From: JAFGHJ01 sp964523975
Lineage (GTDB): Bacteria; Hydrothermota; UBA3072
Length of the DNA stretch: 64,000 bases
Reading direction: 5' to 3'
NCBI GenBank assembly: GCA_964523975.1
Contig: CAZGBM010000001.1
Location: 1 to 64,000 of the forward strand
Within the stretch, counting starts at the first letter, position 1. Every line of letters begins with the position of its first letter. Below the pieces are notes generated by a model. It was not told the DNA's origin. It saw nothing but the letters and a program-made list of their open reading frames with translations, and made no database searches. Positions 9,674 through 18,038 of the stretch are shown here, in pieces. The position numbers and the translations under genes were made by a program.

Positions 9674-9994
9674 AGATATTTAAACAATTGACTTAATTCC
9701 ATAGAATATGAAATATTAAAAATTAAAAAGCAAAATGACAAATTAAAATGCAAAAACTAAAAATAAAAGGACGCAGTTGCTCGCAGATAAAAAAAGATTT
9801 TTGATTTGTTACTTTTCCCAAGAACCAACTACTAACTAATAATATATGATTCGTTATTTCTTTGCTTTTTGAATCATTTTTGAATTTTGATTTGTATTTT
9901 TCCATTTTGATATTTGATTTTTACATTTTTACGGATTTGTATTTCCAAGCTGTTTATTTATTACTGCTTGACCCTTCTTTAAATAGCTCAAACT
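9674..9994. repeat. decayed copy of the four-helix-bundle element
   Basis: The left end (9705-9765) and right end (9860-9930) are inverted relative to each other and match the ends of the element at 20681-21140. Read on the minus strand, the right end still encodes MEKYKSKFKNDSK, close to the N-terminus MENDKSKFKNEYKK of the four-helix-bundle gene. The inner part keeps CAAGAACCAACTACT, matching sequence that encodes that gene's C-terminal part. The middle is deleted. Repeat ends carry the hairpin-side word TTTTTACATTTTTACGG. Confidence 0.5.
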
Positions 9995-10708
9995 TCACTT
10001 TACTCCGAGCGCTTCTTTTTGCCTGGCAATAAGATTTTTTATTCCTTCTCTACCGATTTCAATCAATTTGTCAAGTTCTTCTTTCCTGAAAGGTCTTCTT
10101 TCCGCAGTACCCTGAACTTCGATTACCCCTCCTTCTTCGTCCATCACGAGATTAATATCGGCATCGGCACTAGAATCCTCTTCGAAATTAAGGTCAAGGA
10201 AAATCTCATCATTAATAATACCTCCTGAAACAGCCGCAACCCAGCGTTTTAAAGGAACTTTTCTAATCTCTTTCATAGCAACCATCTGGCGAAGAAGCTC
10301 ATAGACCGATACTACTCCAGCAGTTATTGACGCCGCCCTTGTGCCTCCATCTGCCTGAATAACATCACAATCCACAATAATGGTTTTCTCGCCTAATAAA
10401 TCCATATCGAACGCCTGTCTTACGGAACGGCCTATCAATCTCTGAATCTCATAGATTCTACCGGATAAGCCATCCCTTTCTCTGTTTTGTCTTGAGTTAC
10501 AGCTTTTGGGTAACATACCGTATTGCGCCGTTATCCAGCCCTGCCCAAAACCTTTAAGAAAAGAAGGTACCGAATCGTTAATAGTCGAGGAAACAAGAAC
10601 AATCGTATTTCCCTGTTCTATCAAGACCGAAGCCGGAACCAGCTTAAGATAATTAACCTGTATTTCTACCGGACGTATTTTATTCTTTTCTCTTCTCTTC
10701 CTGGACAT
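9995..10708 (-). CDS. rph: ribonuclease PH
   Basis: 237 residues, full length. A phosphorolytic 3'-5' exoribonuclease for tRNA 3'-end trimming. Family motifs are present: KGFGQGWITAQYGMLP, the RNA/phosphate-binding SRQNRERDGLSGR and the phosphate site ADGGTRAASITAG. It is the last gene of the ten-gene minus-strand run. Its start overlaps the bactofilin gene by 29 bp, so it probably depends on coupled translation. Confidence 0.96.
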   Translation of the reverse strand: MSRKRREKNKIRPVEIQVNYLKLVPASVLIEQGNTIVLVSSTINDSVPSFLKGFGQGWITAQYGMLPKSCNSRQNRERDGLSGRIYEIQRLIGRSVRQAFDMDLLGEKTIIVDCDVIQADGGTRAASITAGVVSVYELLRQMVAMKEIRKVPLKRWVAAVSGGIINDEIFLDLNFEEDSSADADINLVMDEEGGVIEVQGTAERRPFRKEELDKLIEIGREGIKNLIARQKEALGVK

Positions 10709-11042
10709 TCCTGCTCTTATCTTTCATTGTTATATTCCCATCGATCGTCACACCTTCATCAACCACCAATTTTTTACATTTGATATCTCCATCTATTTCA
10801 GCAGTAGCATGAAGGAGAACACAATTTTCTATGACTACTTGGCCTGTACATTTCCCGGAAATATTCGCTTCCTTAGCTTTTATATCTCCTTCAATTACTC
10901 CTGTTTCTCCTACTATAACAGATTCAGTCGCCTCAATCTCGCCTTTTAGTTTTCCATCAATTCTAATAGAACCGTTTACCCGTATCTTACCATCAATCGT
11001 AGAGCCTTTATGAAAAACGTTCATTATTGCATCTTGTCGCAT
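10680..11042 (-). CDS. bactofilin (polymer-forming cytoskeletal protein)
   Basis: 120 residues. A single bactofilin (DUF583) beta-helix is visible as short hydrophobic repeats with IDG/IEG turns (GSTIDGKIRVNGSIRIDGKL, VIEGDIKAKEANISGKCTG). Bactofilins form nucleotide-independent filaments that place cell-wall enzymes or ParAB. AGGAGG lies 5 nt before the ATG at 11042. It sits 2 bp downstream of an M23 peptidase gene, the classic bactofilin partner, and shares an operon with parA/parB. Confidence 0.92.
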   Translation of the reverse strand: MRQDAIMNVFHKGSTIDGKIRVNGSIRIDGKLKGEIEATESVIVGETGVIEGDIKAKEANISGKCTGQVVIENCVLLHATAEIDGDIKCKKLVVDEGVTIDGNITMKDKSRNVQEEKRKE

Positions 11043-11044
11043 AA

Positions 11045-11818
11045 TTACCTCCTGATTAGTAAATAATTAATTGGGTTAACCCACGTCCCCTGCATTTGTA
11101 AAGCATAGTGCAGATGAGGAGCATCACTTCTTCCGCTACTACCGGAAAGAGCGACCAGCTCGTTCTTTTTAACCTCTTGTCCTTCCCGAACCAGAATCTC
11201 ACTCAAATGACCGTAAACTATTGCAAAACCCTCATCGTTACGAATTTCCAGCGTTTTGCCGAGATATTCTCTATCTCCGGCAAAAAATACCCTTCCGTCC
11301 ATCGTAGAATAAAGGGACGTTCCTTCCTTCAAAGATATGTCAAGCGCTTTATGGTCGTCGGAAAACTTCTTGCTCAACCATCCCTCCGATGTAGGCAAAA
11401 TATTAGGAATAAAATCCTGTAATAGCAAAGCCTCTTCTTCCAACGCTTCAACTCCGCTTAAATCATTGTATTCCGGAGATTTCTTAACTTCTTCAGTCTT
11501 ATAAAATTCATCCAGTGAAATTTCAAGACCAAGAGCTTTATTTAATTTATCGGCGACATCGTAAAGTTTTTTTATCTTACTGTTAAGTTTTGCAATCTCG
11601 AGTCCCCTGTTATCAAGATACGCAACTTTTTTCTTCAATAAATTGTATTCCGCTTTATTTACAATCAATTCCCCAACACCTACGGAAAAATACACAATTG
11701 TGCCTATTATCAAAAAAATGAGCACACCCCAGAATACCACCATTTTCCCGGATAAATGTATCTCTTTAACTTCGCCGTTTTCTGGAATAATTTGGATTGT
11801 ATAATTTTTAATTATCAT
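11045..11818 (-). CDS. membrane-anchored M23 family peptidase (LytM-type)
   Basis: 257 residues. A short cytoplasmic N-terminus is followed by one transmembrane helix (about 27-47), a coiled coil (about 55-95) and a C-terminal M23 domain. The zinc-binding HKALD (usual HxGxD) and PHLHY motifs are both present, as is the conserved YGHL, so the enzyme should be active. M23 enzymes cut peptidoglycan cross-bridges. The adjacent bactofilin gene (2-bp gap) suggests that bactofilin filaments position this enzyme, as known for other bactofilin-M23 pairs. Confidence 0.9.
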   Translation of the reverse strand: MIIKNYTIQIIPENGEVKEIHLSGKMVVFWGVLIFLIIGTIVYFSVGVGELIVNKAEYNLLKKKVAYLDNRGLEIAKLNSKIKKLYDVADKLNKALGLEISLDEFYKTEEVKKSPEYNDLSGVEALEEEALLLQDFIPNILPTSEGWLSKKFSDDHKALDISLKEGTSLYSTMDGRVFFAGDREYLGKTLEIRNDEGFAIVYGHLSEILVREGQEVKKNELVALSGSSGRSDAPHLHYALQMQGTWVNPINYLLIRR

Positions 11819-11835
11819 CGCTGACTTTTAAAACT

Positions 11836-12645
11836 CTATTTTTTTCCTTTAATTATTATATCGATGATTCTTTCTAAATCCTCAATCGAATAAAATTCTA
11901 TTATTAAATGACTTTTTCTCTTTCCGGTCTTTATCATTACTTCAGTATTAAACAAGTGCATGAGTTCTTCCCTCAAATCTTTATATTCCGAAGATATCTC
12001 TTTAGTCTTTTTCTTTACTGAAGCTCTTTCTGTTTCTCTTACTGTTTTCTCACTTTCTATTATGCTTTTTAATTCCTTTAAAATCTTATTTTTATCTTCG
12101 AAACCCAAAAGCGCTCTGGCATGACCCTCGGTTATTTTATTTTCGGATAAAGCTCGTTTTACCTCTTCGGGAAGAGAAAGCAATCTCATCTTATTGGTTA
12201 CAGTTGTTCTTGCCTTTCCAACTCTTTCGGCTATTTCTTCCTGGGTAAGATTAAACCCAACATTCAACTTATAATAAGCATTGGCTTCCTCAATAGGGTT
12301 TAAATCTTCTCTCTGTATATTTTCAATAATGGCAATTTCGAGCACCTCCCTGTCGGAAAGCCTCCTGAAAACTGCGGGTATTTCTTTGAGACCTGCCCTT
12401 TTCGCTGCCTCAAAACGACGGTGTCCGTAAACCAATTCGTATCTACCATCTTCTGCTTTTCTGAGCAGAACTGGCTGCAAAATTCCATTCTGCTTTATCG
12501 ACGCTACAAGCTCCTTTAAATCTTCTTCATTGATTCTATTTCTCGGCTGCAGGGGAGAATGAAATATCTGCCCTATCGGTATTTTATCTTCCTCTATCTG
12601 AGGAATAAGAGCATCAAACCCTTTGCCAAGTGCCCGTCTTACCAT
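11836..12645 (-). CDS. parB: chromosome-partitioning protein ParB
   Basis: 269 residues. The N-terminal ParB/Srx CTPase domain has the motif LQPRNRIN and the box GHRRFEAAKRAG. A central helix-turn-helix follows (LTQEEIAERVGKARTTVTNK), then a charged linker and a short C-terminal dimerisation domain. It binds parS, spreads as a CTP-dependent clamp and stimulates ParA. No obvious parS palindrome was found in this window. The start overlaps parA by 32 bp. Confidence 0.96.
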   Translation of the reverse strand: MVRRALGKGFDALIPQIEEDKIPIGQIFHSPLQPRNRINEEDLKELVASIKQNGILQPVLLRKAEDGRYELVYGHRRFEAAKRAGLKEIPAVFRRLSDREVLEIAIIENIQREDLNPIEEANAYYKLNVGFNLTQEEIAERVGKARTTVTNKMRLLSLPEEVKRALSENKITEGHARALLGFEDKNKILKELKSIIESEKTVRETERASVKKKTKEISSEYKDLREELMHLFNTEVMIKTGKRKSHLIIEFYSIEDLERIIDIIIKGKK

Positions 12646-13396
12646 TTCTACGCATTACCTCCAGCGCAAGCATTTTATAAACTTCAGCACCTCTTGATCC
12701 AGGATCATAATCAAAAATATTTTTCCCATAACTCGGAGCTTCTGCAAGTCTAACATTCCTCGGAATTATGACCTCATACACTTTATCTCCGAAATACTTA
12801 CAAACCTCGGTAGTAACATCATTGGCAAGATTCAATCTTGTATCAAAAAGGGTTAAAAGAACCCCCTCGATAGTCAGCCTGGAATTTAACTCCTTCTGAA
12901 TACTCCTAACGGTATTTAAAAGTTTGCTTAAACCTTCCATCGCATAAAACTCCGTCTGAATAGGAATCAATACGGAGTCAGAACCGACCAGGGTGTTTAC
13001 GGTAAGCAGTCCAAGCGAAGGAGGAGAATCAATCAAAATAAAATCGTATTCTCTCTTAAGCGTCATTATTTTACGCTTCAGCTGCATTTCTCTTCCTCTG
13101 ACATTGACAAGTTCAACTTCAGCTCCCACAAGAGAAATATCCGATGGAATAATATCCAGACCATCAATATTTGTCTTTTTTATTACTTCTTCCGGATTTT
13201 TTCCTTTTACAAGCATATCATATACAGTCGGAGATTTGCCTGTAAAACCTAAACCACTTGTCGCATTCGACTGGGGATCCATATCGATTATCAGAGAACG
13301 TTGTTTATAAAGCGCAAGCGCGGCAGCCAGGTTTATTGCAGTAGTGGTTTTACCCACGCCACCTTTCTGGTTAACTATCGAGATACTTTTCCCCAT
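12614..13396 (-). CDS. parA: chromosome-partitioning ATPase ParA (Soj)
   Basis: 260 residues. The deviant Walker A KGGVGKTTTA lies at residues 11-20, and LIDMDPQSNATSG and DFILIDSPPSLG follow. The short N-terminus without an HTH marks the chromosomal Soj type. It starts 6 bp after clpC and overlaps parB by 32 bp. It should move ParB-parS complexes, and here it is co-transcribed with a bactofilin, a class known to organise ParAB in Myxococcus. Confidence 0.96.
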   Translation of the reverse strand: MGKSISIVNQKGGVGKTTTAINLAAALALYKQRSLIIDMDPQSNATSGLGFTGKSPTVYDMLVKGKNPEEVIKKTNIDGLDIIPSDISLVGAEVELVNVRGREMQLKRKIMTLKREYDFILIDSPPSLGLLTVNTLVGSDSVLIPIQTEFYAMEGLSKLLNTVRSIQKELNSRLTIEGVLLTLFDTRLNLANDVTTEVCKYFGDKVYEVIIPRNVRLAEAPSYGKNIFDYDPGSRGAEVYKMLALEVMRRNGKTGTWQRV

Positions 13397-13402
13397 ACCG
13401 CC

Positions 13403-15856
13403 TTAGATAACTTCTGCGACAGAACGAGACGAGAAAAATATTAAATCGTTGCCTTCTATGGAAACCACAATTTTATTTCCCTTCTCCCATTTCCCCTTTA
13501 AGAACCCTTCTGCCAACTTATCTTCCAACTGCCTCTGCATAACTCTCTTTAGAGGCCTGGCTCCGAATTCGGGGTCAAAACCCTTCTCGATAAGGAATTC
13601 TTTCGCTTCTTCAGTAAGAGAAATCTCAAAACCCTTTTCCTCTACTCTCTCCCTTACCTCGTCGAAAAATATATCCACGATTAAAGCCATCATCTTTCTA
13701 TCAAGAGACTGAAAAACGATACTTTCATCTATCCTGTTTAGAAATTCAGGATTGAATTTATCTTTAATTTCCTCAAGAAGATATTCTTTCATCTGTTCAT
13801 AGTCGATTCCTTTATCGGGTTTCTTAAAACCAACATGTGTTCCGCGCATTATCTCCTTAGACCCTATATTCGAGGTCATAATGATAACAGTATTTTTAAA
13901 AGAGACTTTTCTGCCATACGCATCCGTAAGCGTACCTTCATCAAACACCTGAAGAAGAATGTTGTAAACGTCAGGATGGGCTTTCTCTATTTCGTCCAGA
14001 AGGATTACAGCGTAAGGTCTTCTTCTGACAGCCTCGGTCAGAAGTCCACCCTCATCATATCCGACATACCCCGGAGGTGCTCCTATCAATTTGGAAACAT
14101 TGAATCTCTCCATAAATTCACTCATATCAATCCTGACCAGAGCTTCTTCCGTATTGAAAAGGAATTTTGCGAGTTGTTTTGCGAGTTCGGTCTTTCCCAC
14201 ACCGGTAGGCCCAAGAAAGAGAAAAGCGCCTAAAGGTCTTTTCATATCACGGAGACCCGCTCTGCTTCTTCGTATCGCACGAGAAACAACTTTAATTGCC
14301 TCATCCTGTCCCACCAATCTCTTTTTGATTTCTTCTTCCATAGAAAGAAGACGCTCGGTCTCTTCTTCTCTCAGCCGTTTAAGAGGAATCCCGGTCCACA
14401 GAGAAATGACTTCTCTTATATCGTCTTCCGTAACTTCGACTTTCTCGAGACCCCCGTACCTACCCCAGTCTTCTAAACTTTTCTCCAATTTTCTTTCGAT
14501 TTCATCTCTCCTGTCACGCAGTTCAATTGCCACTTCATATTTTCCCTCTTCTCTGGCTTTCATCAACTCCTCTTTAACTTCCCGCAGTTGCCCCTCCAGC
14601 TTCACGATTTCATCAGGCACTTTTGTTTCTCTTAACCTGACTTTAGCTCCGGTTTCGTCAAGAACATCGATCGCCTTGTCAGGAAGACTCCTGTCGGTAA
14701 TATATTGACAGGAAAGTTTTACCGCTGCTTTGATCACTTTATCAGTATAAACAACTTTATGAAAATCCTCATATTTACGCTTGATACCCTTCAAAATATC
14801 TATCGTTTCATCTATCGTAGGCGGGTCTATGAGAACCATCTGCAATCGGCGTTCCAGAGCACCATCTTTCTCTATATATTTCCTGTACTCCTCGGTAGTA
14901 GTAGCCCCAATTGTTTGAATCTCTCCCCTTGCCAGAACAGGTTTCAACATATTGGAAGCATCTATGGCTCCCTCTGCAGCTCCGGCACCTACGATAGTAT
15001 GCATCTCATCGATAAAAAGAATATTCTCCGAATCTTTCAACGACTCTAAAATCTGTTTCAATCTTTTCTCGAATTGACCGCGATACTTCGTTCCGGCTAT
15101 AACGGAAGCCAAATCCATCGAAAGAATTTTCTTACCCTGCAACATCTTGGGTATTCCACCGGAAATTATTCTCTGCGCGAGTCCTTCCACTATCGCAGTC
15201 TTACCTACACCGGGGTCACCCACAAGCACGGGATTATTCTTTTTTCTCCGACATAAAGTTTGAATAACCCTCTCCATTTCGCCCTCTCTGCCGATAACGG
15301 GGTCGATTTTTCCCCGCTTCGCAAGGTCGGTAAGGTCTCTTGTATAAAAATCCAGAGTTCTATCGCCGGTGGTTCTAGACTTTTCTTTATCCCTGTCGCC
15401 TAATTTTTCCTTTTCAAAAAGGTCAAGAAGCATCTGTTTCGCCAGATAATAATCCAGTTCTTCAGGCTTCAAAACTTCAATAAATGCACCTTCTTTCACC
15501 TTAAGCAAAGCCAGGAGAAGATGTTCGGTACCTATTATCTGCCTGCCAAGCATCAAAGCTTCTTCTTTAGCTTGCTCAAGAATATTAAGAGAATCTTCAG
15601 ATAATCCGACAGGTTGTTCTTCCACCATCAAACTCTCTCTGTGTCCTCCAACAAGCCTCTGAATACGATTTTCAAGCACTTCGATATCTATTCCCGCTTC
15701 TTCAATTATGGTAACCGCAACATTGCTACCGTGCTTTAATATCGCCAGAAAAAGAACGACTGGGGTCACTTCGTTTAACCCGGCTTCCTGTGTTAAATCT
15801 TTCGCTATCTTTACGACATCTATAAGTTTTTTGGTAAAGCTTTCATCCATAAACAT
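13403..15856 (-). CDS. clpC: ATP-dependent Clp unfoldase ClpC
   Basis: 817 residues, full length. An N-terminal double Clp repeat (1-145) is followed by AAA+ 1 with Walker A GDPGVGKT (213-220) and Walker B LFIDEMH. A middle domain with a UVR-like stretch (ELMKAREEGKYEVAIELRDR) comes next, then AAA+ 2 with GPTGVGKT and LLDEIEKAHPD. The loop GTHVGFKKP near residue 675 carries the VGF tripeptide that docks ClpP, so it should feed a ClpP peptidase, which is not in this window. AGGAGG precedes the ATG by 8 nt. It follows mcsB by 4 bp. Confidence 0.97.
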   Translation of the reverse strand: MFMDESFTKKLIDVVKIAKDLTQEAGLNEVTPVVLFLAILKHGSNVAVTIIEEAGIDIEVLENRIQRLVGGHRESLMVEEQPVGLSEDSLNILEQAKEEALMLGRQIIGTEHLLLALLKVKEGAFIEVLKPEELDYYLAKQMLLDLFEKEKLGDRDKEKSRTTGDRTLDFYTRDLTDLAKRGKIDPVIGREGEMERVIQTLCRRKKNNPVLVGDPGVGKTAIVEGLAQRIISGGIPKMLQGKKILSMDLASVIAGTKYRGQFEKRLKQILESLKDSENILFIDEMHTIVGAGAAEGAIDASNMLKPVLARGEIQTIGATTTEEYRKYIEKDGALERRLQMVLIDPPTIDETIDILKGIKRKYEDFHKVVYTDKVIKAAVKLSCQYITDRSLPDKAIDVLDETGAKVRLRETKVPDEIVKLEGQLREVKEELMKAREEGKYEVAIELRDRRDEIERKLEKSLEDWGRYGGLEKVEVTEDDIREVISLWTGIPLKRLREEETERLLSMEEEIKKRLVGQDEAIKVVSRAIRRSRAGLRDMKRPLGAFLFLGPTGVGKTELAKQLAKFLFNTEEALVRIDMSEFMERFNVSKLIGAPPGYVGYDEGGLLTEAVRRRPYAVILLDEIEKAHPDVYNILLQVFDEGTLTDAYGRKVSFKNTVIIMTSNIGSKEIMRGTHVGFKKPDKGIDYEQMKEYLLEEIKDKFNPEFLNRIDESIVFQSLDRKMMALIVDIFFDEVRERVEEKGFEISLTEEAKEFLIEKGFDPEFGARPLKRVMQRQLEDKLAEGFLKGKWEKGNKIVVSIEGNDLIFFSSRSVAEVI

Positions 15857-15860
15857 AATT

Positions 15861-16901
15861 CTATCCTCCTAAGTTACTTCTTATTAGTCGCGCTCTTAGA
15901 ATATTTTCTTCTTTCTCATTATTCATATCTTCATTCAAAATATTCAGATGTCCGGGGAGAGCTTGAAAAAGCCATTTGTTCAAATCCATAATATTAATAT
16001 CTCTTATAATGCCCAAACTCAACCCGAGCCTTACAGCCGACGTCAAATTTAAGAAATCGGTAACCGACAGAATACGCGCATTCTTAAGTATTCCATAAGA
16101 TCTCCAGATTTTATCTTCCGTCTCATAGCCGACTTTTTGTGTTAAATATTCTCTGCTGCTAACTTCATTCTTCATTATACCTTTGATTTTATTCTCGAAC
16201 AATTCCAATATTTCCTCTTCGGAAATACCCAGAGTAAATCTACTGTTTACTTTAAAATAACTTCCCTCCACGCTTTCCCCTATATTGAAAACGCCATCAA
16301 TAGAGAAAAGAGAATCCTCAAGATCATCGATAACTTCCACAAATTTACCTGTGATGACAAGAGCGGGAAGATGAACCACGGCAGAAACCACCATACCTGT
16401 TCCAACCTTATCGACTGCAGAAGTAAGAAATCCTAATTCCTCATTATACGCAAAATTGAATTCCTCGTTAAGCTCGTCATCCAAATTATCGCATTGAACG
16501 AATGCCTCTTTGACGGATAATTCGGGAGATATAGAAGAAATTTCAAGATGTTCCTCCGAGTTCAAAACGAGTATATTGTTTTGCAAATCGTTTAAAGCCA
16601 AACCTAGAAACCTACAATTACCTGCCTGATCTCGCGAAATGAAATTCCTCTCTACAAAGAATCTCTTCTCATTATCTTTCAGGTCTTTCAGCTGAATAAC
16701 ATTCTCGAAGGAAGACGAGGTTGATATCCCTTCGATAAGTAAATCCAGAATTTCTTCTTTCTCTTTGTCCGAAGTCTTCTTGTTGAACTTATATCCTCCC
16801 AGGTTGCGGTACAGGGAAACTTTGGAAAACAGAACCATCTCCGAATAAGGACCAACCTTTTCCAGCCACACGGGAAGATGCTCTATCAGAGAATCAATCA
16901 T
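15861..16901 (-). CDS. mcsB: McsB-like protein, probably a catalytically inactive arginine kinase
   Basis: 346 residues, normal McsB length, alignable end to end with Bacillus McsB and in the mcsA-mcsB-clpC order. Active McsB phosphorylates arginines to mark proteins for ClpCP. Here the signature SSRIRLARN reads SKVSLYRN (26-33), the HIR arginine is Glu120, the CPTN cysteine is Ala162 and the GTGLRAS arginine is lost (GTGMVVS, 167-173). The RGIYGEG segment reads DGVFNIG (202-208). Glu116 is retained. The C-terminal RDxxRA pocket reads ENILRA. Structural stretches such as HLPALV and SYGIL are kept. I infer a pseudokinase acting as an adaptor. Confidence 0.85.
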   Translation of the reverse strand: MIDSLIEHLPVWLEKVGPYSEMVLFSKVSLYRNLGGYKFNKKTSDKEKEEILDLLIEGISTSSSFENVIQLKDLKDNEKRFFVERNFISRDQAGNCRFLGLALNDLQNNILVLNSEEHLEISSISPELSVKEAFVQCDNLDDELNEEFNFAYNEELGFLTSAVDKVGTGMVVSAVVHLPALVITGKFVEVIDDLEDSLFSIDGVFNIGESVEGSYFKVNSRFTLGISEEEILELFENKIKGIMKNEVSSREYLTQKVGYETEDKIWRSYGILKNARILSVTDFLNLTSAVRLGLSLGIIRDINIMDLNKWLFQALPGHLNILNEDMNNEKEENILRARLIRSNLGG

Positions 16902-17361
16902 TTTTTCCTCTTATGGATTTAAGTTCTTCTTTCCGTTCCTCAATTTTATCTCTTAGCTTCACAGCTTCTTCGAATTTTTCACCTTCAACGTAACTTTCAA
17001 GTTTCTTTTTCATTTCCAGGATTTCTTTTTTTACAATTAGAATCTTGCTGTTACTAACAGGCTCTTTTCCTTTGTGTAAAATTCCCAATTGCGATTCTTT
17101 AAGAAATATTTTAATCTCGTCATTTAAAATCTTATAACATTCGACACACCCAAGACTACTGGAATCCTTATATTCGATAAAAGTAAGCCCGCAGTTCGGA
17201 CATACTTTGTTTCTATCCGCAAGAGTTTCCTCTTTGTTTTTTCCGTCAATACCCTTTTCTCTAGCACATTCCTCGCAAATATTTATCTCGCGAACTTTAT
17301 CGGAATCCACTTCATAATATTTATATTTCGCGTTATTTATTCCGCATAACTCGCATTTCAT
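16894..17361 (-). CDS. mcsA: McsA, zinc-binding activator of McsB/ClpC
   Basis: 155 residues. Four CxxC pairs (C3/C6, C28/C31, C54/C57, C72/C75) form two zinc sites, the conserved ILHKGKEP segment follows, and a C-terminal UVR coiled coil (EKFEEAVKLRDKIEERK) should contact ClpC or McsB. All McsA hallmarks are intact, unlike the neighbouring McsB. It overlaps mcsB by 8 bp and lolD by 4 bp. No ctsR repressor gene is present upstream. Confidence 0.93.
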   Translation of the reverse strand: MKCELCGINNAKYKYYEVDSDKVREINICEECAREKGIDGKNKEETLADRNKVCPNCGLTFIEYKDSSSLGCVECYKILNDEIKIFLKESQLGILHKGKEPVSNSKILIVKKEILEMKKKLESYVEGEKFEEAVKLRDKIEERKEELKSIRGKND

Positions 17362-18038
17362 TTATTTTTTAACTTTCCTCCAATTAAATTATACGTTTTT
17401 TCACCCATTTGTGCAAGCCTCTGATTATGGCTTACAAGAATAATTGTCATTCCTCTATCGCGATGTATTTTACTCAACATTTTTAAAACTACGTCTGCGT
17501 GAACCCGGTCTAAATCACCCGTAGGTTCATCCGCGAGTAACAATACAGGGTGATTTATAATTGCACGAAGCACGGCAACCCTCTGCCTTTCTCCTCCGGA
17601 AAGAGTCCTCGGCTTAGCATGTATCCTGTGTTTGAGATCAACTCGAGAAAGCAAATCTTCCGATTCTCTATAAGCTTCTTTAAGAGTAATACCCTTTATC
17701 AAAAGAGGTATCGTTAAATTTTCTAACACGGAAAAATCAAGAAGAAGGTGATGGAATTGAAATATAAATCCTATTCTCTCGTTTCTTATCTTTGCAAGTT
17801 CCTTATCCTGATGCTTATACAGAGATTTCCCTTCAAGTATAACATTTCCTTTATCGGGGTGCAGGAGCCCGCCCATAATATTAAGCAGAGTACTTTTCCC
17901 GGAACCCGAGGGTCCGGTTATTGTTATAAAATCGCTTTTCTTTATTTCCAGATTAATACCCTCCAGAACTTTTATTTCCTCATCACCGGAGGTAAAATTC
18001 TTTTTTATATCCTCAAGAGCTATTATAATATCACTCAT
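17358..18038 (-). CDS. lolD: lipoprotein-releasing ABC transporter ATPase LolD
   Basis: About 226 residues from the ATG at 18038; an in-frame start at 18062 would add eight residues. Walker A is GPSGSGKST, the Q-loop follows IFQFHHLL, the ABC signature is LSGGERQR and Walker B is LLLADEPTGD, with the switch His in LVSHN. It belongs to the MacB/LolD/FtsE-type subfamily. Directly after a LolC/E-type permease (overlapping), it powers extraction of lipoproteins from the inner membrane, which implies an outer membrane. Confidence 0.93.
   Translation of the reverse strand: MSDIIIALEDIKKNFTSGDEEIKVLEGINLEIKKSDFITITGPSGSGKSTLLNIMGGLLHPDKGNVILEGKSLYKHQDKELAKIRNERIGFIFQFHHLLLDFSVLENLTIPLLIKGITLKEAYRESEDLLSRVDLKHRIHAKPRTLSGGERQRVAVLRAIINHPVLLLADEPTGDLDRVHADVVLKMLSKIHRDRGMTIILVSHNQRLAQMGEKTYNLIGGKLKNK

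Noticed and set aside
9723..9905. 60-codon reading frame beginning MEKYKSKFKN
   Set aside because: Its first codons are the repeat-end remnant of the four-helix-bundle gene and the rest is repeat sequence; treated as a decayed copy.
14091..14708. 205-codon plus-strand frame inside clpC, and similar long antisense frames in topA, the duplicated membrane genes and the giant protease
   Set aside because: They are mirrors of strongly supported genes, rich in Ser/Leu/Arg as expected for antisense reading, with no start signals.
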